64,000 nucleotides of DNA from Eustoma russellianum (Eukaryota; Streptophyta; Magnoliopsida; Gentianales; Gentianaceae). Position numbers and translations under genes: made by a program. Where the stretch lies: assembly GCA_036186865.1 (NCBI GenBank), contig AP025048.1:25298819-25362818 (forward strand). Direction: 5' to 3'. The notes beneath the pieces are model-generated. The model ran no database searches. It saw nothing but the letters and a program-made list of their open reading frames with translations, and was not told where the DNA came from. The first letter of the stretch is position 1, and every line of letters starts with the position of its first letter. Of this stretch, positions 11,699-22,529 are shown piece by piece.

Positions 11699-11869
11699 AG
11701 CCTCAGTAGTGGACAAAGCAACACTTGCTTGCTTTTTGGAAAACCATGAAATAAGAGAATTTCCTATAAATTGGCAGGTTCCGCTCGTGCTTTTTCTATC
11801 TATTTTGCAGCCACCATAATCTGCATCAGTGTAAGCATGTAAGTCAAATGTAGAATCCTTATCGTACAA
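11699..11869 (-). pseudogene. pol: Copia RNase H, N-terminal part, cut by the gap
   Basis: Reads YTDADYGGCKIDRKSTSGTC and ISWFSKKQASVALSTTEA, the standard copia RNase H start with its catalytic Asp and the STTEA block. It is in a different frame from RT (11800-13485), so a frameshift lies near 11865. The remainder, usually some 100 residues, is in the N gap. Confidence 0.9.
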
Positions 11870-13485
11870 ATACCTAAGGTGGGCGCATGCTTAATATAAC
11901 GGAATATTCTTTTTACCGCATTTAAGTGTGACACTTTAGGTTGACTTTGAAAACGAGCACACATGCATACACTAAACATGATGTCAGACCTACTAGCAGT
12001 TAAATATAGCAAAGAACCTATCATAGATCTATATAATCCATTATCAACGTCTTTACCATGTTCGTCTTTGTCTAATTTAGTAGTGACACACATAGGGGTA
12101 GGGGATGGTTTCAAATTTTCAAAATTAAACTTTTTGATCATGTCATTAACATATTTCGCTTGGCTTATATGAATTCCTTTACACGTTTGCTTAATCTGCA
12201 AGCCAAGAAAATAATTAAGTTCACCAACCATAGACATTTCAAATTCAGATTTCATGCAATTTTCAAAATCTTTAACAAGTCTATGTGAGGTAGATCCAAA
12301 AATAATGTCATCTGCGTAGATTTGAATAATAAGTAAATCTGATTTTTCTTGTTTCAAAAATAGTGTACTATCTATAGTACCACGTTTAAAATTATTTTCT
12401 AAAAGGAAAGTAGCAAAACAATCATACCATGCTCTCGGTGCTTGCTTTAGGCCATATAGTGCCTTCTTTAGTTTGTACACGTGATCTGGATGTTTCAAAT
12501 CTTCAAAACCGGGTGGTTGCTTCACGTATACTTCTTCTTGTATGAATCCATTTAGAAAAGCACTTTTGACGTCCATTTGATACAATTTAAAATCTTTCAT
12601 GCAAGCAATAGCAAGTAAGAGTCGTATAGCTTCTAAACGTGCTACGGGTGCAAATGTTTCATCGTAGTCTATTCCTCCTTCTTGATTATATCCTTGAGCT
12701 ACGAGTCTTGCTTTATTTCTAACGACCTTTCCTTCTTCATTCATTTTGTTCCTAAATACCCACTTTGTGCCTATTATTGTCTTATCTTGTGGTCGTGGCA
12801 CTAAATCCCATACATCATTTCTAACGAATTGATTAAGTTCGTCATGCATAGCATCAATCCAAGATGAATCACTCAAAGCATCATGCACATTTTTGGGCTC
12901 AATTTCAGAAATCATAGCATGAAATTCATTTATTTCATCCGAAGTGATTCTTCTACGTGGTCGCACACCGTGAGTGATGTCGCCTATGATGAGATCATGT
13001 GGGTGATCTCTATGCCATCTTAGTTGATTATTTTTTAAGTTATCATGCATTTCTATATGATCATGCATTTCTAGTGTCTCATTCATCTCATGCATATCAA
13101 AAGAATCATTATCTTCATTCAAAACGGGTTTCAATTCAAAATCATCATCATATTCCTTATCTTTATCAATCTCACCAAATTCATTGAATTTAACATGAAT
13201 AGATTCTATGATTTGTCTAGTGAGAGGATCATAACATCTATATGCTTTTGAATTTATGGAATACCCAACAAAAATGCACTCAATTGATTTGGATTCAAAT
13301 TTATCTAAATTATCTTTTGTATTCAAGAAAAAGCATTTGCATCCAAACACACGAAAATAATCAATCTTAGGCATGCGATCATTCAAAATTTCGTAAGGCG
13401 TCTTGTTTATTTTCTTTCTTATAGATAGGCGATTTACAATATAGCATGCACAATTTACTGCTTCCGCCCACAAAAATCTAGGCAA
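11800..13485 (-). pseudogene. pol: Copia integrase C-terminus and reverse transcriptase
   Basis: The start covers the integrase C-terminal region (LWAEAVNCACYIVNR, PYEILNDRMP, FRVFGCKCFF). A variable linker follows, then the copia RT: WVFRNKMNEEGKVVRNKARL, AQGYNQEGGIDYDETFAPVA, DVKSAFLNG, KALYGLKQAPRAWYD, the catalytic YADDIIFGS, and YLTASRSDIMF. Length and motif order are normal for copia RT and the catalytic Asp pair is intact. The frame is lost upstream, near the integrase Glu at about 13490-13560, and again at the RNase H border, so a full polyprotein cannot be made from this copy as assembled. Confidence 0.92.
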
Positions 13486-13553
13486 TTATTTTCGCAAAGC
13501 ATGGTTCTAGCGATTTCTTGTAGTGGTGCGATTCTTCCTTTCTACTACTCCAT

Positions 13554-13991
13554 TTAATTGTGGAGTTCTAGGGGCGAAAACTCATGTTTAATTCCTTTTT
13601 CTTCACAAAACGAAATCATCTCTTTATTTTTAAACTCACCGCCTCTATCGCTTCTTATTCTTTTCACATTTACACCGTATTGATTTTCAAGTTGTTTAAT
13701 TAATTTAGCAATCTCTACGGCGCTATCATCCTTATGTGCAAGAAATAAAGTCCAAGTATAACGAGAAAAGTCATCAACAATTACGCATGCATAGTGACGC
13801 CCACCAAGGCTTGTAGTACGACTAGGACCAAACAAATCGATATGCAATAGTTCTAGTATTCTAGTCGTGCTTATTTCATTTTTCGGCTTAAGTGACTCAC
13901 GTGTTTGTTTGCCTTTTATGTAAGATTCACACAACTGAAAGTTGTCTAAATCAAGCGTAGGCGATCCCCGTACTAGGTTCTTTCGTTGCAA
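13554..13991 (-). pseudogene. pol: Copia integrase core, frameshifted
   Basis: Shows ELLHIDLFGPS (first catalytic Asp), YACVIVDDFSRYTWTLFL and RIRSDRGGEFKN (second Asp). The third catalytic residue (NGVVE) is encoded just downstream, but in another frame. The expected second Cys of the zinc finger is replaced: the motif reads CESYIKGKQ where copia integrases normally have CxxC. Both features suggest an inactive integrase. Confidence 0.88.
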
Positions 13992-14135
13992 TTTTTTCTA
14001 GTGTGAAAATACCTATGTGTCCTAAACGTCTATGCCATAAATTCACATTGGGTTCATTTGACATAAAACACTTAACTTTAGCGTCTACTACATCATCCAT
14101 AGATAGCGTAAAAACATTGCCTTCTCGTTTTCCTT
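13951..14135 (-). pseudogene. pol: Copia GAG-pre-integrase segment in a shifted frame
   Basis: One minus-strand frame reads NLWHRRLGHIGIFTLEKIA, the GAG-pre-integrase block that supplies the His pair of the integrase zinc finger. It lies between protease and integrase as expected, but shares a frame with neither, so small indels flank it on both sides. Confidence 0.75.
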
Positions 14136-14468
14136 TTAAACGGTTTCTCCATTTTTATCTATTATGTTGCAATAAGGATGAGTAAAACACACATTGAAAC
14201 CATTGTCAACAAATTGAGAAATACTAAGAAGATTGTAAGATAAGTTGCTTACCAAAAACACGTTGGAGATTTGGAGTGTATTCGGATTGCCAATCGTACC
14301 TTTTCCAATGATCTTGCCTTCATTGTTGTCTCCAAAGGTCACGGATCCGCCTTTTGTGACCTTCTTTAATTTGGAGAACAAGCTCGGGTCACCCGTCATG
14401 TGCCTCGAGCAACCACTGTCAAGGAACCACTTTATTGATGTGTCTTTCGAAGTGTGGTCTCCCTGCAA
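14136..14468 (-). pseudogene. pol: Copia aspartic protease region
   Basis: Contains WFLDSGCSRHMTGD, the active-site motif of plant copia proteases (Asp-Ser-Gly at residues 17-19 from the first Met). The usual continuation VTFGDNNEGKIIGKGTIG, VFLVSNLSYNLLSISQ and FTHPYC follows. The domain is complete in length and ends in a premature stop at 14136, where the frame shifts into the pre-integrase block. Confidence 0.9.
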
Positions 14469-14481
14469 TGTGAAAAGGTGA

Positions 14482-14783
14482 TTTAGGTACCCTTTTAATT
14501 TTGGGTCCTTTCGAGTTAGTTAATCACCTTTTGGTAAAGGTACCTTTCGGTACCCATACTTGGGTGATCCTTCTCGGTCTATCAAATGGCAAGAATGTAG
14601 ATGAAGGTGCGATATAATAGACATGTGGTGCATGCACTTTGGGTCTTTGCCCAAGGACTCCTCTATACTCGTTGAATGAAGGACGCTTTTGATATGTCCT
14701 TGTGTGTGTGTGCGTAGTGCGTGGATGATATGTATTTCGTGTATGCATTGTTCTTCTCTTTTCATATCTATATGGTACAAACG
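14482..14783 (-). pseudogene. Copia Gag-protease linker, frame broken
   Basis: Between the Gag C-terminal frame (stop at 14784) and protease. One frame (14524-14748) carries RRITQVWVPKGTFTK, which resembles the linker seen before protease in SIRE-type elements. A second frame runs into protease from about 14520. The true path probably uses both frames, separated by small indels. Confidence 0.5.
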
Positions 14784-15866
14784 TTATATTTCACACGATA
14801 TGATGGATTGGGGGCGTGAGGAAGGGGGCACTTTTTGCGTCATCTTAGACGCCACTTGAGGCTTAGGAGTGTCCACTTTCTTAGACACAACAAACTTGGT
14901 TGGTTTGGTTGATACTTCGTTAGTATCAACGTATCCCAATCCAGTTTTGTCACTGTCATGCTTTTGTGATAATATGATGCGATGCAGCATGTTTGACCCT
15001 GCATCAAATTGTTTCATCATTTTCTCTAAATCGGTATTCTTTGACTTCAAATTTGAAATCTCGGATTTCATTTCATTATTTTGAGTAGTTAAGGATGAAA
15101 TCTCGGTTTTTAATGCAGTGATGACACATGAAGACTCTTTCTTTGAATCGCTTAATTGAGCGACAAGATTCTCGTTAGAAGATTCTAATAGTTTCTTGTC
15201 TTCAATTAAACGTTTCTTTTCTTTAGCGAGAGTCTTAGTAAATTTATGCAATTCAAGATATTGACTAAAAAGATCATCATAAGAAGGTTCAGAGTCAGAG
15301 TCAGAATCAGATGATACCTCATTAGATGCCTTTGAAGCAAAGCAAACTTGAGCGGTCTCCTCTTCTGTCTCAGTTTCAGAATCTGATGAGTCACTCCAGG
15401 TAGAGGCCTTTAGTGCACGTTTCCTTTGTTTAGGATCTGAGACGAGTCTATTTTTGTTCCGCTCCTTGTCAGGGTACTTATTAGTTTGCTTTTCTTTGTG
15501 TGGGCAGTCATATGATAAGTGTCCGAGTTTGCCGCATTCATAACATTTAATGTCTTTATCATTTGATTTGTTTTTATTTCTCTTAGATGTAGTGCCCTTG
15601 TTTTTATTTCTAAATGACTTTCTCATGAATCTTCTTAGTCCATTAGCCAATAGGATTAAGTCATCATTATCTGATTCGGAATCACTATCATCTACGTGAT
15701 CGGAGGGAGGGGAGACGTATTCATTTGATTTAAAAGCAATGGTTTTACCTTGTTTAGATGATTCCGATTTCCGAATAGTAAGTTTGTTTTCATAGACTTT
15801 GAGTGAGCCAATTAGTTCTTCCATCTTTATTGATTTAGTCTCCTTGCTTTCCTCTATCGCAGTCAC
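14784..15866 (-). pseudogene. gag: Copia Gag, C-terminal part with zinc knuckle and coiled coil
   Basis: The nucleocapsid half of Gag. It starts within the conserved TAIEESKETKSIKMEELIGS block. An acidic stretch (DDSDSESDNDD) and a basic one follow, then one zinc knuckle with C108, C111, H116 and C121 (CYECGKLGHLSYDC). Next come a serine/acidic region and a long Lys/Glu/Leu-rich segment at about residues 205-290 that looks like a coiled coil (LAKEKKRLIEDKKLLESSNE). The frame differs from the N-terminal Gag piece. A long coiled-coil Gag tail is typical of the SIRE/Maximus lineage. Confidence 0.88.
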
Positions 15867-16444
15867 TTTAGGATCCCATTCAGAAGGAAGGCTTCGTAGG
15901 ACTTTCTGTACCTTTTCCTGCGTAGTAAAAGCCTTACCAAGAGACTCAAGAGAGAGTTGTAGATGTTAGTCAAACGAAGATCCATATCTACAATAGACTC
16001 ATTAGGCAACAATTTAAAGGACTCGAGAGTGGACATAAGCATATTAATTTTTGACTCTTTTACTTGACTCGTGCCTTCGTGTTTCATTTCTAGTATCCTC
16101 CACATTTCTTGTGCACTCGAACAGTTTGACACATAACTAGACTCACTTTTACTTAATCCGTTTAAAAGCAATTGCATAGCCCTAGCATTCATACTAAGTT
16201 TCTTTTTATCATCCCTCGTATACTCTTGTCTAGTTTTAATAACTTCTAAAGTAACTCCGTCTACAGTGGATACATTAGATGGGACATAAGGACCATCTTC
16301 AATGATTGACCAAAGGTCTATATCTATAGCCATAAGAAAAAGCTTCATCCTAAGTTTCCACTGAATAAACGACTCACCGTCAAAAAGTGGAGGCCTTTGG
16401 CTCGACATACCTTCTTGCTCGGTTTTGAGATTTGTGGATGCCAT
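15863..16444 (-). pseudogene. gag: Copia Gag, N-terminal part
   Basis: Starts at an ATG at 16444, 39 nt downstream of the primer-binding site on the minus strand, which supports it as the polyprotein start. It reads RPPLFDGESFIQWKLRMKLF and DLWSIIEDGPYVPS, then the UBN2-type Gag core ALQ/EMWRILEMKHEGTSQVKE and MDLRLTNIYNSL. The frame slips near 15950, in a CT-dinucleotide run, and ends at 15863; Gag continues in the next frame. Confidence 0.9.
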
Positions 16445-16482
16445 CTCACTGAATCGTTGGATTCCTTGAAGTGAGTATTCTT

Positions 16483-16496
16483 GCTCTCTGATACCA
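16483..16496 (-). promoter_or_regulatory. Copia primer-binding site (tRNA-iMet)
   Basis: On the minus strand this reads TGGTATCAGAGAGC, two nt after the LTR end. The first 11 nt pair with the 3' end of plant initiator tRNA-Met, known as the primer of many plant LTR elements. Confidence 0.9.
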
Positions 16497-17902
16497 CTTG
16501 TAAGATCTGCAAGGCACCACTAGAAGGGGGGGTTGAATAGATGGTGCGGAAAATATGGTTTTTAAAATTTCTTTAAACCTAACCAATTCAAGTTCTGAAA
16601 ACAGATTCTGTTTTCAGGACCAGTTTTAAAACGTTTTTAAAACTAGGTTAGAGGTCTCCAAAAATTATGAAATTTTGAGAGAACTTAGCCTCAGATGTTA
16701 TGAGGGTCCCCTAAAAATTTAAAATCAAAATTCAACCTTTAACCCCTTCAAACGCCGTTGATACTCAGATTGTGCAAATCTGCCAGAAACGGTAGATGGT
16801 TTTGAAAAATCAATTCCTATTTGTGTGAACGTCCAAATGATCTGAAAATTTGACCACTAACTCTTTATATACTATATTTTAATGGGTTGAAACAGTTTTG
16901 GAAAATTCTTTTGGGAAGTAGGTCAAATACAATCAAAGTCTCAACCTTTGCAAGTCTGAAAATCAGACTGCACTAGGCTCAGAACTTTTGATGTTTGACT
17001 GACTTATACTTGTCCAAAAGGGTTGAAACTTGTGCCAAATTAACCCTAGAATGTGTGAGTATGTTTCTGAAAATTTTTATAATTTTTGGAAATCGTTTAC
17101 TATTTTTAAGAACATGACCAAAACGGATAAACAGTGCAGAAACTGAAAAGTAAATGCTGAAAGTAAATTGCACCGAGAATTTTATACTGGTTCGGTTATA
17201 AACAACCTACTCCAGTCTTCAAGGAACACCTTCCTTGGTTCACACTAATCACACACACGCAGTACACCTTACCGCAGGGTTGATAGAGTTACACCTAACT
17301 CCAACCCTTTACAAACCTTGTATGTCGAGTACAATTCACACGAACACCACCACCTCGCTAGAATGAAGATTGATCACACCTTGATCAATCTTTTACAAAG
17401 ATGTATGAATGGTGGTTTATCTCAAGCCTATTCAAGATTGAAAGAATATGAATACAATAGGTTTTACAAGAAAAGAGAAAGAAAGAAGATGTAGGAGAAG
17501 AAGAGCTTGGTATTTGATCTTTTTAGAATGCAATGCTTGATCTTGTTTTAGTTTGCTCTCCTCTTCTCTTTTTAATTTGTGGCAGCCGTCCCCTAGGAGC
17601 CTCTCTCCCCTCTTGAAAATTTCCTTTTAAGTGCTTGAGAGAATGTAAGACATCATTGTGGCAATGCCTTGCTTGCTTGGCATCATTCTATTGGATCATC
17701 ATTTAGTCTTTGCTTACTTGACACCTCTTTATTGGCTCAATGTTGTCAACATGATGACATGGAAATAATCTGAGATTAACACTTTAAACATGTGCCAATA
17801 TCAATCATAAAATCATACCATAAGTCAAATATTTCATCATAAATTGTAAGACCAAAAATTCTTCCCCTTTCATGCCTAAAAATCGGCCAAGACCCTCCTT
17901 GC

Positions 17903-18252
17903 CATGCTGAATTTTTCAGCATGTGCAACCTTCCATTTCCTTCAAAATAATACCCATTATTCTTTGATTTTTCACCATAAAAATGAATCAACAATACATG
18001 GTAAGTTTTGCTAACAATTGAGAAATGAATTTGGACACAAAATAGGTTAGCATTCGGCCACCATCACTTCACACATGCTGAAAAATTTCAGCATGTGTGA
18101 TATGTAGAATATCACACTTAATTACCTTACATAATATTCAAATCATTTCCATAACATCTTCAATTAATCCTCACAATTCAAGACACACAATATATGTATT
18201 TTGATCTTAAAATTTCGGCCATGATAATGTTAGTGTGCTGAAATTTTCAGCA
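17903..18252. repeat. Palindrome triplet in right copia LTR
   Basis: Same three inverted repeats as in the left LTR, at 17903-17923, 18070-18099 (perfect 14-bp arms) and 18236-18252. Confidence 0.9.
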
Positions 18253-19477
18253 TGTGACATAAGAGAGATATATGTTGAATACTTACCTTTTGTAGCTTCT
18301 CTCTTTGATTCATCAATATTGTATGATTGATCCTTGACCAATCAATATGCCAACAAGGCTCCACATGTGCTCCATCTCAGCTGTATGTAACGTTGGAAGA
18401 TGTATATACATGTGCTGAAATTTATTTTTGTTAACTTTGTAAAATAGTGCACATTTAATAATACACACATGTAATATTCCAATCAGCCCTTAATTTAATT
18501 TTCTAGAACACTTTAAGATGTATATTATATGTAAAAAGTGTCTAGATACGTGTCACATGATGCTCAAGAAAAACGTTCCATGTTATGTGCGTAGAAAACC
18601 GAATTTTCGATATTTATCGATTACCCCGATTTTTCTCTAATTTAAATTCCAACTTTTGCACATGATATATATATTATGTTATACATAATATATATAATAT
18701 ATACTTTAAATCTCAGCACTTGGCTGGTTTAAAGTGGTACCATTAACATGTAACAAAATTAAAATTGGAATCTTCACATTTTGGCCTAAATGTGGGATGA
18801 TTTGTGTGTGCCAACATGGAAAGTATTTTGGCTGATCATACCATGTGTAGCACGAAATTTTCATCAATTTTTGATGTATATGGGCTGGCCATTTATTTAT
18901 GGCAAGTACGTGACACGTTGGCGAAGTTTCGGTATTCGCCCGATACGACAAATTTCGGTTTAGAACCTTTTATCGTGTCGTATTTAATTTGTCATCACCA
19001 TATCTTATATCATATGATATAAGACCTTAATGTACTCATAAATATGAGTTAAGTATAGTGGTGTGACGTTAACGTACGTACGTAGAATATATAACGTGTC
19101 GGTAGTACGTTGGAATACATGTGTATGTGCCTTTTTCAAAAAATCTGAAAATATATACATTTATATATGTATAGGCGTGTGTATATATTAATGAGGAGAG
19201 GAGGAGAAAACTTTCCTTCCTTAGCCTTGTTGCATTTGTGCCTTTTCCAAATGAATCTTCCTTTAATGAACTACTTAGTTTATTAAACTAAGTACTTCAC
19301 TTAATGAACTAATTTAGTTCATTAATGGTGGCACCTGAAAATAGTATAAACACAACAAATGTTTGCCATATGATGTAAGCTTTAATGCTTCATGGCTCGT
19401 TAGTACGGCAACATAATATATAAGCTAAATAAGGCAAGTAATGGCAAGTTATCATGCACACATGTACACTTATGCAC

Positions 19478-19479
<2 letters not shown>

Positions 19480-19532
<53 letters not shown>
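19480..19532. repeat. TA microsatellite
   Basis: About 26 TA units inside the copia LTR. The equivalent spot in the left LTR is where the assembly breaks into N. Confidence 0.95.
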
Positions 19533-19536
<4 letters not shown>

Positions 19537-19585
19537 TTCAAATTTCTTATTTTGAAATCACTCAAACCCTCTTATTTCTACAACA

Positions 19586-21308
19586 ATTACCATAACTTCC
19601 AAGATCATCACATAAATTAAGCAAGACAATATTTCTCCAATAAGGGTGTAAAAATCCGCCATTAAGGAACTTTACATGCTGAAAATTTCAGCATGTGATA
19701 CATGGTTCTTCAATTCAAATCATTACCAAATTTTCTTTGAGTTTTCTCTTAAAAATAAATCACCAATTATTAGACAATATTCTCATCAATTTTGGGAATA
19801 AAATTGTACATCACATAGGCCAAAAATCGGCCTAGATACATTCATACACATGCTGAAAATTTTTCAGCATGTGTGATATTCAAGATACCACAAATTTACT
19901 TTCATATCTTATTCAAATTAATTCCAATTTGTCTTCCAATTAATCATATGTTTCAAGACACAAAATATAGGCTCATAAATGGTGAAAATCAGCCAGCTCT
20001 TAATACACATGCTGAAATTTTCAGCATGTGTTTCAAATGAGATAAAATTTGAAACATTACCTTTTGTAACTTCTTTCTTTAAGTCACCAACATTGTATGA
20101 TTGATTCTTGACCAATCAATATGCCAACAAGGCTCCACATATGCTCCATTTCAGCTGGAATAGGCGTGTATGATATGTATATACATGTGCTGAATTTTAT
20201 TTTTGCAAACTTTGTAAAATAGTGCACATTTAATAATTCACACATGGCATATTCCAATCAGCCCTTAATTTAATTTTCTAGAACACTTTAAGATGTATGA
20301 AATATGTAAAAAGTGTCTAGATGCATGTCGTATGATGTGCCAAAAACGTTCCATGTGTTAGGTACGTAGAAAACCGAATTTTCGATGTTTATCGATTACC
20401 CGATTTTTCTCTAATTAAATTCCAACTTTTTGCACATGTTATATAAATATATATGTTACACATAATATACATAATATAAACTTTAATATTCAGCACTTGG
20501 CTGGTCTTAAAGTGGCGCCATTTATATGTGACAAAATTGAAATTGGAGTCTCCACAATTTGACCTTAATGTGGGGTGATTTGTGTGTGCCAACATGGAAT
20601 GATTTTATGGCTGGAATTATCATCATACCCACGAAAATTATAGATATTTTTGAGGTGTAGGGGCTGGCCATCTATTTATGGCAAATACGTGACACGTTGG
20701 CGAAGTTTCGGTATTCGCCCGATACGACAATTTTTGGTTTAGAATCTTTTAACGTGTCGTATTTAATTTGTCATCACCATGAATTATATCATATGATATA
20801 AGACCTAAATATACTCATAAATATGAGTTAAGTATGTTGGTGTGATGTTAACGTATGTACGTAAAATATATAACGTGTCGGTAGTACGTTGGAATAAATG
20901 TGTATGTGCCTTTTTCAAAAAATCTAAAAATATATATTTATGTATATATATGTGTGTATATGTGGTGAAGAGAGGAGGAGGAGACTTTCCTTTCTTAGTC
21001 TTGTTGCCTTTGTGCCTTGTCCAAATGTTGCTTCCTTTAATGAACTACTTAGTTTAATTAACTAAGAACTTCACTTAATGAACTAGTTTAGTTCATTAAT
21101 GGTGGCACCTGAAAATAGTATAAACACAACAAATGTTTGCCATTTGATGTAAGCTTTAACGTTTCATGGCTCGTTAGTACGGCAACATTATATATGAACT
21201 ATATAAGGCAAGTTATATGCAATATATCATGCACATTTATGTCATGCACGTTTTTATGCACATTTAAATCATATATTTTGAAATCACTCAAACTCCTTTT
21301 TCTCCACA
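19586..21308 (-). repeat. Copia LTR fragment R3, minus orientation
   Basis: A diverged second copy of the LTR half that contains the LTR start; it parallels about 17800-19585 with an offset near 1,770. It ends ...TTTTCTCCACA, read on minus as TGTGGAGAAAAAGG. It keeps all three palindromes while the flanks differ. I read it as an older LTR into which the copia element inserted; an internal duplication of one long LTR is the alternative. No coding sequence seen. Confidence 0.7.
19674..20031. repeat. Palindrome triplet in fragment R3
   Basis: Perfect inverted repeats: ACATGCTGAAA arms (19674-19696), ACACATGCTGAAAA arms (19846-19874) and ACACATGCTGAAA arms (20005-20031), each with a 1-nt centre. 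Confidence 0.95.
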
Positions 21309-21456
21309 GCCACAAATTTCATGGCTTACATGGTATGTATAGCCATAAAATCATTCCATGTTGGCACACACAAATCACCCCAAATTAAGGCCAAATTGCA
21401 GAGATTCCAAATTCAATTTTGTCACATGTTAGGCGCCACTTTAGATCAGTCTAAGT
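21309..21456 (+). repeat. Copia LTR R1, left piece
   Basis: Plus-oriented copia LTR sequence matching R2 from about 52054 (AATTTCATGGCT...CATGTTGGCACACAC). The first 650 bp or so of the LTR are missing at the junction with R3. It resumes after the TAAGT duplications at 24997 and 48985. Confidence 0.8.
21452..21456. other. Target-site duplication TAAGT (left copy)
   Basis: TAAGT precedes the LTR at 21457 and recurs at 24997-25001 and 48985-48989. The joined target, ...AGTCTAAGTGCTGAATATT, matches related copia LTR copies. Confidence 0.9.
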
Positions 21457-22255
21457 TGTGGCGCCCCGCACCCCGGCCCTGCCGAAGTCGGTGCACCCAC
21501 CGTACTTCACTAAGGAGAGTACTAGGCGTCATCCATACGCGTCGTGATCCATGATAAAATTTCATGGATTTTCGTGCTTACGCGCAAACAAATAAGCAAA
21601 ACCGTGGCAGAATTTAAAACTTCAAATTAAAAGCATCACCACAACCGTTTAAAGTTTACAACCCACATCAAATGTATCAGAAAGTGACAAAAGCCAACTG
21701 TTTTTCCATCTCAATTACATAACTCAGTCATCCCTTAAAGCTGGAAAGTTCGGTCTCCTAGATCTGGCCGTCCTTCAGTGCACTCACGGATAGGGAATCC
21801 TAGGTTCGTCATCGATCCACTCTACTTTGTCTCCTGCCACCTCTGGAGGAAAAAAATAGGGTGAGTGACAATGTCACTAGCAAGTATACTATAATAATCA
21901 TGGGTTAAATAGAAAGTGCGAACAAGAACCGAACCCCAATAATTTTGGTTTAGAAGCATACCTGTCCTCCGACCAATATTCGATAGGGATCATCACTTAA
22001 TGCGACAAGATCATAACTTAATTAAAATTACCACTCAAAGTAGAATAAAACATTAAGAGACTGTAACTCGTATGGATGAATAACACAATAAGAATCATCA
22101 CTTAGGGTCTACAAAGTCATCACAACTTAAATCTCATATGTTGCCACATGAATGTAATATGCATGCATATGTACGTGGGATGCATCGAGATAAAATGGAA
22201 TATGATCTTTCATGCTTTCTCTAAAATCATCATCATCGTAAAACAATAGACTGTT

Positions 22256-22455
22256 CAAATCTATCTTCCCGGATCTGAGGCGGTAACTTCTTCCCTTCGA
22301 ATCTATTATTCCCGGATCCGAAACGGTAACGTCATCATACTTGCCGGGTCTATTCTTTTCCGGACCCGCACGGTCATCATCATCATCATCATCATCAGGC
22401 CTATTATTTTCTGGGCCTGCACGGTCATACTGTCAGATCGCTTAACCCGGATCTG
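22256..22455 (-). repeat. Hairpin array in the TAAGT-flanked LTR
   Basis: Minus-strand stems CAGATC/GATCTG, CAGGCC/GGCCTG, CGGGTC/GACCCG and CGGATC/GATTCG (one G-T pair). The left-most unit has one mismatch (CAAATC). A (CAT)n run lies between units. Confidence 0.85.
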
Positions 22456-22519
22456 AGCGGGTTCATACTGGCCAAGTCCATACTCACACACGGTACCGGT
22501 GGGGAATCATTCTTTGCAA

Positions 22520-22529
22520 NNNNNNNNNN
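22520..22529. other. Short gap (10 N)
   Basis: Sister LTRs have only 9 nt between the same flanks (CTTTGCAA and ATCTTTTG), so little sequence is missing. Confidence 0.95.

Larger units (their letters stand above)
8726..19585 (-). mobile_element. Ty1/copia element (SIRE/Maximus-like), minus strand
   Basis: Copia domain order on the minus strand is Gag, protease, GAG-pre-integrase, integrase, RT, RNase H. Gag start and primer-binding site lie beside the right LTR (16499-19585). The left LTR is partial: element C removed its first 725 bp, and its other end falls in a gap. The two LTR stretches 8726-10980 and 17224-19479 match almost base for base and differ by 1 nt in length, so insertion was recent. 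The reading frame nevertheless changes at least six times. Confidence 0.85.
16499..19585 (-). repeat. Right (5') LTR of the copia element
   Basis: Begins TGTAAGATCTGC beside the primer site and most likely ends ...CTACAACA at 19585 (3,087 bp). The 19585 end rests on its match to the starts of related copies (21308 on the minus strand; 51397 on the plus strand) and on TG...CA. ATTAC (19586-19590) would be the target duplication, but its partner is not present. Near the primer-site end it holds an ACTGGTTCGG block (17188), usual in SIRE/Maximus LTRs. An alternative is that the LTR extends to 21308. Confidence 0.75.
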
